Below are positions 1 to 12,100 of a stretch of 60,000 nt of DNA, one piece after another. The notes beneath the pieces are model-generated. The model had not been told where the DNA came from. It ran no database searches and worked only from the letters and a program-made list of their open reading frames with translations. The stretch is from positions 25,907,915 to 25,967,914 of the forward strand of contig CAIIXF020000001.1 in the NCBI GenBank assembly GCA_903813345.2, given 5' to 3'. Position numbers and translations under genes: made by a program. Origin of the DNA: Owenia fusiformis (taxonomy: Eukaryota > Annelida > Polychaeta > Sabellida > Oweniidae). The stretch's first letter is position 1, and the number at the start of each line of letters is the position of its first letter.

Positions 1-325
1 CCAATGTGTAAGCCAACATCCAAATCCAAATATAACGCCTAAATAAGGATTCAATTGATATAGGGAAGTTAAGTTGAAGATTTGAAGTGCAAAAAATTGA
101 CATTAGGAGTTCAAATGACATGAGGTCAAATGATACCAATATTAAGAAAAAATTTGTAAATATTGTTTGTGTCCTCTGATTCGTCTTTGTAAAACTGCTT
201 TCAAATTTGATTATAAAAATCATAACTAGTGTTTTATTGAGTTTTTGAGAAGCTGCTCTCAGATCAAATCCTATAGCTTAACAATTTGGTCTGAGAAAGA
301 ATGGTCTGAGTTCAAACCTTAACAG

Positions 326-497
326 TCTGTCAGGTTACATGACATGGGAAGTAGCTCAGAACAGGCCCACAGCAAACAAGAGTTGACATACATGAGACTG
401 GAGTTATCCAACATGCTGAAACAACCTCTATCACAGAGGAATTTCTCAGGGAAATATCCAACAAAATCTGGCAAATTAGTTGTTCCTTATTTAGAAG
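326..497 (+). CDS. DDX24: DDX24 penultimate exon
   Basis: The exon is open in the frame that reads ELSNMLKQPL and KYPTKSGK. The acceptor is probably the AACAG ending at 325. A second AG at 332-333 is possible, so the left boundary is less certain. The donor is GAAG|GTATAG after 497, leaving phase 1. The helix before KYPT is typical of the DDX24 C-terminal extension, outside the helicase core. Confidence 0.72.
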
Positions 498-934
498 GTA
501 TAGTATTTTTTCACATTGCCATTGAATTGAACCAGGTGCTTTAACAGTTACAGTAACTATGTAGCTTTGTTTTGATTGTGTAAACATATAATGCTTCGTT
601 ATAGAAGGTTGCTGTTTGTGCCTTAATGTCAATATATAGTAACATAAAAGTTTGTGTGCACCTAGTCAAAATGGGGGATATTCTGGTCAATTAAGCATTA
701 ACCAATCAAATCAAATATTGAAAGGTCACATGTAAAATCCATGATTACAGTTGGGAATTATATTATAGATGTCATGCTTTTGTTTAATACGTTCAATTCT
801 CACTTTATGTTTCAGTTGCCTCCACAAAGACTGCTGTGACAACAGTACAAGAGGCAAAGAAGACGAAACAAGATTCAGTGACTCTGCCATCAAAACGAAA
901 GAAAAAGAATAAATTTAAAAATAAACAAAAATAA
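326..934 (+). CDS. DDX24: DDX24-type DEAD-box RNA helicase, C-terminal end (spliced, 5' partial)
   Basis: Two joined exons (326-497 and 816-934) give the C-terminus of an ATP-dependent RNA helicase of the DDX24 family, a nucleolar protein linked to ribosome biogenesis. The diagnostic stretch is ELSNMLKQPL followed by KYPTKSGK, which parallels the end of vertebrate DDX24 as I recall it (leucine helix, QPL, KYPT-SGK, then a lysine-rich tail). Joining GAA G to TT GCC keeps the frame, and the protein ends in a basic tail (KRKKKNKFKNKQK) then TAA. The catalytic helicase domains lie left of the window. The gene runs tail to tail with the - strand dystrobrevin gene. Confidence rests on the short C-terminal motif only. 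Confidence 0.8.
498..815 (+). other. DDX24 last intron
   Basis: A 318-bp AT-rich intron with GTATAG at the donor and TTTATGTTTCAG at the acceptor. I see no other feature in it. Confidence 0.7.
816..934 (+). CDS. DDX24: DDX24 terminal exon
   Basis: This exon follows a good acceptor and begins with the last two bases of a valine codon. It encodes a Thr/Lys-rich segment, then a strongly basic tail (PSKRKKKNKFKNKQK) and TAA at 932-934. The tail looks like a nucleolar localisation sequence, as expected for DDX24. AATAAA hexamers occur at 908-913, 920-925 and 930-935, inside or overlapping the stop. They are more likely by-products of AAA/AAT lysine and asparagine codons than working polyadenylation signals. 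Confidence 0.75.
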
Positions 935-2961
935 AATGGACATTGAACATTTGTTTCCTGTAAAAGATGTAATAATTTATTAATTAGCAGAATCTATGCT
1001 AATACATACTTGATTTTATGCTCTCCATGAGGTTCTCCCTCTGTTAGGATTACACTGGCAATACCTTCAAACGATCTACATATCCAATGATTTATTCTTT
1101 TGTTTTAGTGTTGAACATTTACATGGTCTTTCATTAAGCAAAAACCTTGTATTGAAACCAGATTGTTCATTGGGGGATGTATTTATACTACATGTACAAG
1201 ATAAGAGGCATTTTAGTATAAAATAAATAATAAACAAACAGTTGTTACCAATTTTGTTTTGATACATTTATTTAATTATTCATTAATGCTATCAAAATAA
1301 ATTGTATATTCTAATGTATACCATACATTTAAGACAGTACCAATGTTCATGTTTTCAAACATGTAGATTTAATTATTTACTGTGTTCCATATCATATTGA
1401 GGGATTATTCTAAATAAATACAATGCTTTATCCAAATTTATCATCATTTTACATGTACAAGATATGTAGTTCAGTACTTTACATGTATAACATAGTACAA
1501 TACCTGTATAAAAAGCAATGACCATTGAACACTGTTATCATTCAATGAAAATGATAGTTTTAATTAAAACACAGAATGTTTTAATTCAAAATATGATGAA
1601 AGAATAAAATAAAAGTGAAATTAAAATTACAATATATTTTGTTGAGCCTGCAAAATAATGTGTTTTTTACGATAGTGATTTTTTAATAAGGATTAGATTT
1701 AGCCCATCATAAGCCCTACATAAGCTTTAGCATAAGTGGACAGATCCCTCATCGAAAAATCTTTTTGAAAAAAGAAAAAAACACAATAAGCAGTTCTACA
1801 ATCAATCATCATAATGAAGTGAATCAGGTCATTAGAGTTTAATAAATCAGGTCCTAATCATCATTGTTGATTAATAATCCCTTATTAATTAAGGTCCAGT
1901 CATCACCGATTCGTGGTTCACAATTATTGTAGTTAATTTTCTCCATATTCTTGTTGATTCAAACCCATACCTAATCATTGTGTGCTAACTCAATAATCTA
2001 AATGTATTGTAAATCTCAAAACAGGGCATCTAGATTCTGTATGGTGAATCAAAAACTTATATGTAGAAACCCAAAACTTGTTATAATCAGATAAGGTTTA
2101 ATAAAGGAATGAGTTTATTTTCTACATCTGGTCTTTGCTCAATGTTCATGCTGAGCATTGCACTCTGCCCCAACTCTACATGTACATATATTGAAGTGCA
2201 GCTACTACAGTCAGATAATTGTTTCAGACATATAAGTTTACATGTCTTTTCGTTGTTTATTTTATCTACATGTACTTCATAATATGCAAATGAACATGTT
2301 TTATTAACCCAAGGCATCTTGTGCAAGTCAAATCATCTGTATTCAGTGATAGAACAGAACAAGGCATGAATGCAGAATGTCACCACCTGCCATTTCTGTA
2401 CACTGAATGCCGACTGCCAAGCACCATCCACAAAATATTGAGACTATAACAACATTCTGGCGCTGATATGAAAACAAAATATGTGAGACTGACTAAGTTT
2501 CACCAATAACCAGTTAAGCTATCAAAAAATATCCAGATGAAAATACATTCTGGACAACAATTGCCTGTACCATATTATAATAAATTAGCAATTCACAACT
2601 AAAATCTTTATACATTGATCTTCCAAAATCAACAGCAATATTGTATCAATATAACTTTGGTTAATCAATTAAGTAACTCAATCCAATCTCCTGCTGCCAT
2701 ATATGAGCTTTAAGTACAATGCTATCTATGAATATTTTGCATTGCAATGTATACAAATTGAATTATTTAAGCTTTCAGGTATTGCATTGCAATATATAGG
2801 TATTGCATTGCAATAATGGAGGCACTATTTACCATTGATTGTTGTTTCATTTCACAACCCTACATGCATCTTTATCTAAACAATATATCTACATCTCATT
2901 ATTTGTGCCTCAAGTTATACACTGTATAATATATCCCATAATTTCTCCATCCCATAATATG
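935..2961. other. Convergent intergenic region with the 3' UTRs of both genes
   Basis: No further coding exon is visible. The 3' UTRs of DDX24 (+) and dystrobrevin (-) must both end here. Possible - strand polyadenylation hexamers (TTTATT on the + strand) lie at 2300-2305, 2256-2261 and about 2113-2118. Possible + strand AATAAA sites lie near 1224 and 1413. A dispersed repeat copy lies at 2361-2458. Actual ends cannot be fixed from sequence. Confidence 0.5.
2361..2458. repeat. Short member of the same family, in the intergenic region
   Basis: It reads AAGGCATGAATGCAGAATGT then CACCACCTGCC, with a short GCC-rich part, and ends ATTGAGACTATAACAAC. It resembles the copy at 52641-52818 and has no internal satellite. 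Confidence 0.65.
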
Positions 2962-3102
2962 CTATCTATTGACCCAACGTTTCAAACCATCTTCCCAGTC
3001 CGTGTTACCCCCCTCCTCATCATCAGTCCTGATATATGACTCTGCATCGGATACTAAATAGCCTTCATCATCTGTTGTAAAACGTTGTTGTAAATAAATC
3101 TC
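2962..3102 (-). CDS. Dyb: Dystrobrevin terminal coding exon
   Basis: The acceptor is TTTTCAG just above 3102; the exon starts in phase 0 with [13 protein letters not shown]. It contains [12 protein letters not shown], then ends with an aromatic/basic tail ([13 protein letters not shown]) and TAG. At DNA level it shares a block with the preceding exon (CATAT..AGGACTGATGATGA on the - strand), so it looks like a product of tandem segment duplication. I know no exact vertebrate counterpart of this C-terminus, so the end of the protein appears lineage-specific. Confidence 0.82.
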   Translation of the reverse strand, partial: EIYLQQRFTTDDEGYLVSDAESYIRTDDEEGGNTDWEDGLKRWVNR

Positions 3103-6100
3103 CTGAAAAGAAAATTTCAAAATCATTAGATTAAAGTTATAAACATGATCAGTGATCTCCCCAGGATTTTCTCCCCAAAATCATAATTTTACCCGTTTTG
3201 GTCAAATACTTTGATATATCACCATGTTAACAGGGTGCAACATATTTTCAACAAGGTCGCAAGTTAGGTTTTCAGCCGAGTGCATCACCTGATTGCTCTA
3301 GTGCTAGGGAGATAGTTCCCTAAGAACTGGATGAGTGAAAGTGGGGTAGGAGTAACTTGTGAAAATATCTGTTAGTTTAACAATTGTCAATTTCTGATGA
3401 CAAAAATTGTCAATGCGATGCCAAAATATGACTACACGATTCTGATTCATTAATTACAATGGTTTCATACTTTTAGTCAAAACACATAATATGATGTATA
3501 TAATTTGAAATTTTAAGAAAGGTGGAGTAGAAAAATAATCGTGTTTTGTGAGTTAGGTCCCAAAAATTAATCCCTTTGATCCACCATAAATTATTTTTCA
3601 TACAAAGTTGTCCCATTCACCAATATCACTTACCCTAACTTTTGCATCATGTTTGAATATTTCTTGGTCTATTTCCTCAGACTGGATATTAGTCTCATCA
3701 TCTGTTTTTATATAAGAAGATTCCATATCTGTAGCTAGCAGTTCATCATCAGTCCTAGCATATGAATCTGCATCTCCATCTGTTGTTATATAACTGAAAA
3801 AACATGTGTATTATATTCATTAGGGCATCAAGAAATCCGAACTGTTTATATTCGTATATCTAGACTTATACATGTACTTTTTAATACTGTATGCTTTTGA
3901 TAATAAAGCATTGATTCAAAATGTTATTTTTGATGTGAGGCTAAAAAGCAATTGACCCGAAAAGATCCTTGTTTTCAGCAGAGATAATCTTACAATAAGT
4001 TTACTTTTCAAATGTGCAAAAGGTTTTATTTAAATCTCAAGAATTCTTAATAACAGTTATTTGTTATTAATTTACTTCATGCACTTACTGTTCTTGGTCA
4101 GTGTTGTTACCATTGGTTCGGCTATTTTTATTTTGTGAATTATTATTGAACTGTTTTCCTTGTCCCAGGCGTCTCTCTACTTCTGCCTGCCAGTCTTTCA
4201 CCATACTGGACTCTTCCGTAACTGTAAAACATAATAGTAACAGCGATGTATGACAAAGTAAAATCAAAAGAAGTCAAAATAACACCAAAGTAAAAAAAAC
4301 AATGTATGATAATGTAACATTCAACATGAGAGATAAAATAACAAGTGACAAAATGACATCAATGTAGGATAAATACAAAAACTAATGTATGCTATTAAAA
4401 TTAAAATCAACAATGCTTGAAGTTAATATCACATGTGGCATTCTTTTGAAAGAAATGAGAAACTGAAAAGGAGATTTTTCATCAAAACTTGGGAATGCAT
4501 TTGCAGATAAGGGACAGGTTTGGGCAAAAACTGGAGAAGTGATTTTCTTAAAGAAGTTGCGGAAGAACGAGTGATCTATCAAGATATAAATGACAGGATG
4601 TAATGATACCTTAATGAATGAGGAAGAGTGTGTCTCTCTCTTGGGAACAAAAATGGGATATTAATGACCTAGGTACTACTCTAATGAATAAAATTATTAA
4701 TATGTGTGGGCGACTCTAAGTTTTATGAACAATCAGTGAAGAAGACCTAAAATAACCAGGAAATTGCCTGTCGTGAGTATTATCATACGCTCATTAACAC
4801 AACTGCAAAAATAGCTTTCCAATCTACCAAAATAACATAATTTGGTATTTTGATAAAATCAATGTTGTGATAACAATAGGCGCAAATTCAATGTGGAATT
4901 CTCAATGATCTCTCAAGACTGGAACACAGTACATGTAATTCCCCTTGATAGATTCATATATTCTCCTATTACCCTTGAAGATCATAGATCAGGCAGTAAT
5001 GGGCAACATTCATTAGAAGAGTTCAGAGGTAAGACGTTGATGATGATATATAGAGCTTGGAATTTCACTTATTATATCTCATTTGCAAATCTATGATATA
5101 CTGTATCAGTTCACCTATTGGATGTCTTATGTTTCCACAAACATACAACTGTCTACAAATAAGTTGCGACTTCATTAAGGATATTTAAAGCTGTATCAAA
5201 AGGCTATCATTTACTATATTACGAATTAACAGGTCTGTATTTCCATCTGTGTACCCAAATGACTGAAAAGTGTATATGTATAGTGCCAGGACGAAGAAGA
5301 AAAGTCTTAGAGAGCAGGATTTTTAACTCGGCCTTTCACTTCTCTGAACATTTATATCAGTATGTATCACAAAGCAAGGACATTATATGTATATGTCCCA
5401 GTATATGTAAAGCCAGGACATTAGAAACAAGGAAACCCTTATATTGTCTAACTGAAGAATCATTGGCTCACCATTACTTAGCCTGGCCTCTATCTCATCC
5501 TCTTCTACTACAGCATCCTGGTCCTCCTCTCCTCCACTACTGTTTTCCTCCTCTGAAATAACATCACCATGATGATTTAAAAGTTGAATATTTTTGGGAA
5601 AAATCAGAATGTGTAATAGTATACATGTAGATTTATAAAGACTAGGATCACTCAATTATATTAATAAAAATTATATATGATCTCAGAGAGAAAAACTAAT
5701 GAAGCTGTTCTTTTTTTTATTTATTTATTTATTAAAATCATATAAACATATATACATATCAGTGATAATGACACCCTAGTGGGTGTATGTCTTATCACAA
5801 GCTAAAACATTTGAAAAATGGCATATTGTTAGTTACATTTATTATTGATGTTACAAAGTGTCTCAAAATGTAAATTATGTAAGCCAAACTGGGAAACAAA
5901 TAAATATCTTAACAGATACTTCAAGGGCCTGTAGGGTCAATGATTCTAGCTCTTCGGCCATTTTTCTCAATATTTCTCTCAAAGCAGACCTAAGCTGATG
6001 TATTATAGAGATTATATTACAGATTATGCTAGAAATAGAAAACATAGACTAATAAATTTACTAAAAAATATTTCATCCAGAAAATATTGCTTCGTTAGCC

Positions 6101-9100
6101 AATGGTTAGCCTGACAATGAAGGGTAAGAATTATTCATTGAAGCATTTCAGGATAAACCTCAACTTTATTGACTTAATTCCATAGAATAAAAGCATTACT
6201 TTGTTCTAATCCCTACTGATGATATCTGAGTCATAAAGATGCCTGGGAATGATTTACATTGACCTTGCATATGGAGGTCCTGGTATATCTTTAACAATTA
6301 ATTCAGAGGTAAAAACTGAGAGATATGATATATGACATAATAAAAGTGTACATTTTTCAAGGCATTACCATTGCGAACCTATTAGTATTGTATGACACAT
6401 CAAAAATAATAGTTGGCGATAGAATCATAATATATTTCTTAATTCTTCAAAATAATATACACAAAAAGAAAAACACAAATTAACGTTAATTATAAAAGCA
6501 ATAGATTTTCTACAAGAAGGGATATACAGTGTATTTAATATTTTAGAAGGTATGTCAAGATATGAAATCACTCAAGAAATATTGAAATATTCTAAAATTG
6601 TCTAGTAAGTAAAGGTGTCATGGATACCCGATTGTGTTCTGACCCACGGAATTATGCTCTTGGAACGGAATAAATATTCAGAATGTCGGGTCCGTTCCAG
6701 AACAAGAGCTTTTCGCTACCAAATAAACCTAGACGATCAACTGATTTTAATCTATACACGCAGTCACTATGTTCTGAACTGAACTGCTCTGAAATTCTTC
6801 CATTCCAAAGCAAAATGTTCCGAATCGAACCGTTTCTATTTTTTGTTGTTCCGTGACACCTCTAGTTTTAAGTACATGTACCTGATTTTAATTCTTTGAC
6901 AAGGCTGGACATGGCATTAGTGACAGAGTCTGCAGCTACTAGTAGGTCATTCCTGAGATTACGGGCATTACTGGTGCTCTGTTGGTTGAATGCTTGTGTG
7001 ACATCACCTCCCACCCCCATCAGAGAGTCGCCAGGGGGGCTACTGGGGAGACTGCTCCTGGAGGGGGTGATAGCTGTGGGTGGGGAATGTGCTGCCCTCG
7101 ACCGTGGGCTACTATTGGGTGTAGATCGTGGCGAACCATGATTCTACAAATAACCAGAAACATTATTCTTTATTATCCTCGTTGTTATTTTTAGTGAGAT
7201 TAATAACACTCTTTATGTTGATATATAACACTTGTGGAGTGAGTCTCTCACATTTACTCTCAAACAATTTGACATTGATGATGTCATAAATATTGCAAAT
7301 CGTGTTACTGCAACTTTAAAAGCTATTAAAAGGGTGTAAATTGTGATGGTTGGGTTACCTTGAGGAGCTTCATTAAGCCCTCTAACTGCACCATCAATTC
7401 TCGCCTACTCTCTTGCAGAGACGACATCCTCCCTTCCAACTCATCCTTCCTCTTTCGTAACAGCTGCAGCTCAGCCAATAGAGTCGGGTTCTGCTCCGTC
7501 AACGAGAGGCTCGGGCTTATTTTTCGTTGTGCTTCCTGCTCCTTGCGTAAGCGTTGAATTTCCAGCAGAATTTCTCTGTAGAAGACAAAAACAGTGAAAT
7601 GATTTGATTTGGCATTTTGGGTCTCACTTAAATTAAAAACAGGAAATGAAGATACAGAATGTCTAACCAAAAAAACAGAATCAAAAACCTGTTCGTCTCC
7701 ATTGATTTGTGGTATGCACTGAGATGTTTACCTGTCAGCAATCTGACATAATGTTCTGTTGATATAGTACTATAGTAATTACTTTTATAAAAATGAATGG
7801 TTCTTTAATTAAAAACATGATTGGAGTTGCGTGTCAGTGGGATAATAATCAATAACATTGTGTGCAAAACACATATAATATACCATAAACACTCATAATG
7901 GCCTTATAATGGGAGGTAAAGACAGTTTATAAGTAATGATAAATCTTACTAAAATTCTAAGTTCATGAATATTTAAGATAAAGAAAAATGAGATAACAAA
8001 ATCAAGAAGATTTACTCAAGGTTCTTTGAGTGTTGAGTGCTAGGATCAATAGACTCAAATATCAATTCAGTGGCAAAGCAGATAAAAAGAGAAATTTGAG
8101 CGGATCATTTGGCTGATCAAATCACATTACATAATAAAGATGTATATAGATCCACAGTGGGATAACTCAGAAGAGATTTTGATAACATATGATGGATCTG
8201 TGAAAGTACTTTAATACCATTATTTGTGAAAATCATGTTTAACAAAGAAAAATGTTGAATCCTAAATATATTGATGGCCTATCTGTCATTGCATGTCTTT
8301 TACTTAGACTCCATTTTTAATTTGTGTGTACGATATTCAATGATTTGAGTTAGTTATGCTTTTTTATCATAGGAAATCCTTTTTAAGATAGTCATCCATC
8401 ATACATGCAAGAAATCTCATAGGAAAACTGGCTTAAAACACTTACTTATTTTTAGCTTCAAGTTGGGCAATCAATTGTCTCTGTGCAGCACTGGCCTCCA
8501 TTGAGAAACTCAGTTCCTTTGGGCTTCTAGACTGAAAGTACAAAACAAACGTTTTAGATCATTGAATGATTGAACAAGTTACACTGATACTAATGTTTAT
8601 AACTGTTTCTGTTATAGCATATTATTATGGATATTTAGATCAATTTGATATAAGAACAATATAAAGATCAAGTAGTAACGAAAAAAATGGAAAGGGGGGT
8701 AAGTTCAGTGTTTAGCACCAGCCTGCACCAGCATGCGATTAAATGTTTCAAAGATTTCCTGGAAAGTATATATTTTTCATCCCTTTTATTTTCTGTTTAT
8801 ATGTGTTATTCAATACAGTCAGCCATTAGCTGATTTGAACCAAACTAGATTAATAATTCATGTTTTGTCAACATGTATATTTATTATTCTCCAATGTGAT
8901 ACAGTAAATGGATCTCTTGGTGATGCATCAAATCTTTCACTTACTTTACATCATAGATCAGGACGGATTAATTGAATATTGATGACCTCTCAATTAATCT
9001 TCTTTCATACTTAATGAAATATACAAAATCAATCGAACCTTGGGTTTAATACACCCATGTTTTAATTGTCTTTCCCATATTATATTCCCATATTATTCTT

Positions 9101-12100
9101 ACTGTTCTAAAATTTCTTTAGTATGAATTAACAATTTATGGATATGTAGGTTAAGATCATTTACTCTTAATGAATAATTCTGAGACTAATATGACAAATG
9201 CTGACATTGCCTCTTTAATGTATTCGAAAATGTATTTTTTGATGTGAATCACTAGTTTATTAAAAATTGTGATTTATTTAGTCTATCAAAAATTGAATGC
9301 CTTAAGAAACATGAAATAAAGGACACATGGCACATGTACTCACAAACTCTCATATAATAACACAATTTAAATTTTTTATGTCAAAGTTACTTACTCGAAA
9401 ACTAAGAAAACTTTTGAAATGATAAAGACAGGTCAAATAGAGATTATTGATAGATTTAAAATGATATGCATATGGCTAAATACAAATTGCAGGTTTTATT
9501 TGATGGATTGATGGACTGACACATAACCTATCTCATATGCTCCCAAAAACCATCGAGGACATAATAACGAAAAATAAATTTGATGAACCAAACCAAAATA
9601 TGGAGCTATTTTGATTTTTTCAAGAATCTTAATACAATTGTCAGAGTGACATAAGGTCCCACGAAGCATTGTTTAAAGCAGTTCATCATACAGATCAGAT
9701 CTGGCATGTTTAACCATGCAGCGCTATAGCATCAAACACAGGCTATGATATTGTCTAAAGAACCTGAAAACTTGACACATTATCTCAATACAAGCTCATT
9801 TTCCTGTCATATCCTATCGGCTTTGAACATCTAACATCATGCTTCGGTATTTTTCAAATCCAGCTACCATAGTAACCATTTTGGATAAGAGCATTGCATT
9901 GATTCATAATACAAATGAATATGAACAGAAGGATCTTGAAACATCAAACATTATTAGACCTCTTAGATGTCAAGCTGCCTCAATATTTGTATTTGTGAAT
10001 TAACAAATATAATTTTCTTTTACTTCAGTATACTTTTATAATCTGAGAATAGAACTCTTAAAGCTATATAGGCAATTGCCAAAGAACTGAGTTATTGACT
10101 TTAGAGTTCTGAATGGGTCATCAACCAATCTTTCCTCCTTAAAATCTTGTCAATTTCCTCTTATAGAGCAACCTTACAATAGCAACAGAATTTATGGGTT
10201 GTTATGAGAATTATTCTTTTTCAAAATTACTCACAATTCAATTCCACTGATGGTATTTTGCCATTCTAATATTAAACTTACTGTTTTTTAATAATCGTTC
10301 TGTTTTCTGTATTCTATTCGTCTTTCTGTTTTCTATTTTTCATATTTTATAGAGATGTCCATTCATAGGAAAGAACCACAATTCATAAATGATCAATATA
10401 TAAATAAAAAGACAACCCATATTTCATAGAAAGGACCCATTATTTCACAGAGAAGACTGATATATAAAAGAGACAACCCATATTTCATAGTGATGACCCA
10501 TGTATAACAGAGAAGGCCCATATTTCATAGGAATGACCTCTATTCTATTGAGTAGACCCATATCTCATAGAAAAGTCAATAGTTCACAGAGATGACCAAT
10601 ATATAAGAGGCAACCCATATTTCATAGAGAGAACCCATATTTCAAAAAGATGAGCTATTTATAACAGAGAGGGCCCATATTTCAAAGAGGGGACCCATAA
10701 CTGATAGAAAAGCCAATATTACATGACTGATATATAAAAGAGCAACCCATATTTCATAAAGAGGACCCATATTTCACAGGGATGGCTTATTATATATTAC
10801 TGAGAAGACCTCTATTTCATAGAAATGACCCTATTCTACAGAGGACCCAACTCATAAAGGAGCCAATATTTCACAGTTTACTAATAAAGAAGCAGCACCT
10901 AATTTGTATTGTTTGATATGTCTCATAATGAAGCCTGGCACAATTTTGTCAGCTTATATTTTATCATGCCATATTTGGATTAATCCAAGGATTTACTGCT
11001 TACGAACAGGCTCTACAAGTAATAAAGAAGGCGGATCAATCAAATAAATGTCCAAATTGCACTCATATGTGTTTTTTCATACTCACACAATTGGAAGTAA
11101 CTAAACTCCCTAAGGAAGCTTGAATCACTTTAACAGTGTTTCTAGAGGTGCAAACATATTCAGCTTTAAAGAGGATCATGGGGTATAAATAGGGGCAGAC
11201 TAATGGAACAGCCAAAATAACTGGATTTTTGGTATTTGCACAAATGAATAAACACAAGGAGCACACGCGTCTCAAACTCCCAACCTCGTGGTTACGGCGC
11301 CCAATCGCCTAGCCTGAACATCCCTGCGCGCAATTTTCTCAATTTCTGTATTCTGTACTTTAACTAGCTCTTAGTTTAAATAAATAAGAAATATGTATTA
11401 GATCATGAATAAACAGTTCCCACCATATTGGCCATAGGATTTAGTTGAAAATGTATCCAATTGTGAGCTTTTAGGGTGTACTACAGTCTATATATGCTTT
11501 TAAAGCTGAATATACAAGCAAACTCTTGCTTTCCCATTTGTGAGTTAGAACAATAACTTACTTATGGTATTTAGAATTTACAACAGAAAAAATTATCAAA
11601 TTGTTACAAATAAATGAATGATATAAAGCGTTATTCCTTGTTCTTAAACCTATATCAACAGAAGAAATAATGAGATAGATGACCATAAACTCAGTCGTGC
11701 CTAAAAATGATAACTTGACAAATGAAAACTAAGATTATGATAGATGAAGTGGCAATGAGATATATTACACTGCAGTTTAAGACTAAGACTGCAAACGTAG
11801 ACTGCATATAATGCCTTAAATCAAATCCCATAGTGAAGGAATCTGCAATGATATATGACATATGGTACTTATTGTAGTCTGCTGCCGATTTTCAGGCATC
11901 TGTCAAATAAATAATTGAAATAAAAATATATATGTACATGGAAAATTTTGGTTGAATGTCATAATTTCATCTTGCATGATTACATCAATCTAAGGCAAAA
12001 TTTCAAAGGGCAAAAAAAAATAAAAAAAGGGTAACATTGATGCAAGACTTATTGCAATTGTGTACATCTTTTTTGTATACTTTTGCTAAAAAGAACCTTT

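Larger units (their letters stand above)
5553..6881 (-). other. Dystrobrevin intron
   Basis: A 1.3-kb intron from AAATCAG|GTACATG to ATTTCAG. It holds an A-tailed retroposon fragment near 5.7 kb and a palindrome-ended MITE at about 6.61-6.86 kb, listed separately. Confidence 0.65.

Noticed and set aside
5383-5655. 90-codon - strand frame taken as one gene
   Set aside because: Only 5472-5552 is exon; the rest is intron sequence on both sides of good splice sites.
11235-11335. tRNA gene
   Set aside because: Box B departs from consensus and no clean cloverleaf can be drawn; better explained as a SINE remnant.
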